Below, one piece after another: positions 6,294-6,392 of a stretch of 6,392 bases of DNA. The notes under the pieces are model-generated. The model made no database searches. It saw nothing but the letters and a program-made list of their open reading frames with translations, and was not told the DNA's origin. The first letter of the stretch is position 1, and every line of letters begins with the position of its first letter. Source of the stretch: Thermoproteota archaeon (GTDB taxonomy: Archaea > Thermoproteota > Bathyarchaeia > Bathyarchaeales > Bathycorpusculaceae); NCBI GenBank assembly GCA_012511995.1, contig JAAZFA010000028.1:1-6392 (forward strand), given 5' to 3'. Both the position numbers and the translations under genes were made by a program.

Positions 6294-6392
6294 ATGCCAT
6301 CGACTTTCCAGCCTGTCCGTGGAATGAGAGATTTAACGGGTTTAGAAGCTGAAGCCTTTACCCACATCATAAATAAGTCGCGTGAGACTGCA
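6294..6392 (+). CDS. hisS: Histidyl-tRNA synthetase, N-terminal fragment
   Basis: Only the first 33 codons are inside the window; the gene runs off the right edge. The translation contains FQPVRGMRDLTGLEAEAF, which matches the conserved N-terminal signature of class II histidyl-tRNA synthetases (RGxRDxxPxEA, at the start of motif 1), here with threonine-glycine in place of the common leucine-proline. The enzyme charges tRNA-His with histidine in the cytoplasm. It is the only plus-strand gene, is divergent from the surface-protein gene, and has its own TATA box and an AAGGAG ribosome site. The assignment rests on a short stretch but the motif is distinctive. Confidence 0.88.
   Translation, partial: MPSTFQPVRGMRDLTGLEAEAFTHIINKSRETA

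Noticed and set aside
1..6392. CRISPR array, tRNA, rRNA, insertion sequence or phage remnant
   Set aside because: No spaced direct repeats, cloverleaf pattern, transposase-like protein or terminal inverted repeats were found by eye on either strand.

Overview
The window looks archaeal, and a member of Bathyarchaeia (or a related uncultured lineage) is my best guess. The evidence is a TATA-box-like element (TTTTATAAAA) upstream of a histidyl-tRNA synthetase start, a large signal-anchored surface protein made of CARDB-like beta domains with many N-glycosylation sequons, archaeal-style Fe-S redox genes, and moderately AT-rich DNA. The lineage is an inference from sequence style and was not tested by a search.

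Layout. The right edge (6294-6392, + strand) holds the first 33 codons of hisS. A 174-base divergent intergenic region (6120-6293) separates it from everything else, which lies on the minus strand. Reading leftwards, a 735-residue surface protein (6119-3912) is followed by a 323-base gap (3911-3589) with a perfect AT-rich inverted repeat. Next comes a tight four-gene cluster: a CcdA/DsbD-like membrane protein (3588-2887), a NapH/MauN-like membrane polyferredoxin (2872-1889), a single D-component protein of the 2-hydroxyacyl-CoA dehydratase / benzoyl-CoA reductase / double-cubane-cluster superfamily (1875-544), and its ATP-dependent activase of the BadF/BadG/BcrA/BcrD family (542 to the left edge, incomplete). 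Gaps between these genes are 14, 13 and 1 bases, so they very probably form one operon, which may continue beyond position 1.

How it may work. Activases of this family pass one low-potential electron, driven by ATP hydrolysis, to the Fe-S cluster of a D-component partner. The partner here carries the three cysteines expected for one cubane plus at least three more in positions that recall the double-cubane cluster proteins. Both are preceded by two membrane redox proteins, one that could move thiol electrons across the membrane and one carrying two ferredoxin-type [4Fe-4S] sites plus two CX2-3CP motifs. The most interesting reading is a membrane-wired, ATP-driven super-reductase of unknown substrate. 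The surface protein is a separate point of interest: its C-terminal ~415 residues resemble a module I know from bacterial ASPIC/UnbV- and TPR-associated proteins, here attached to archaeal-style CARDB domains.
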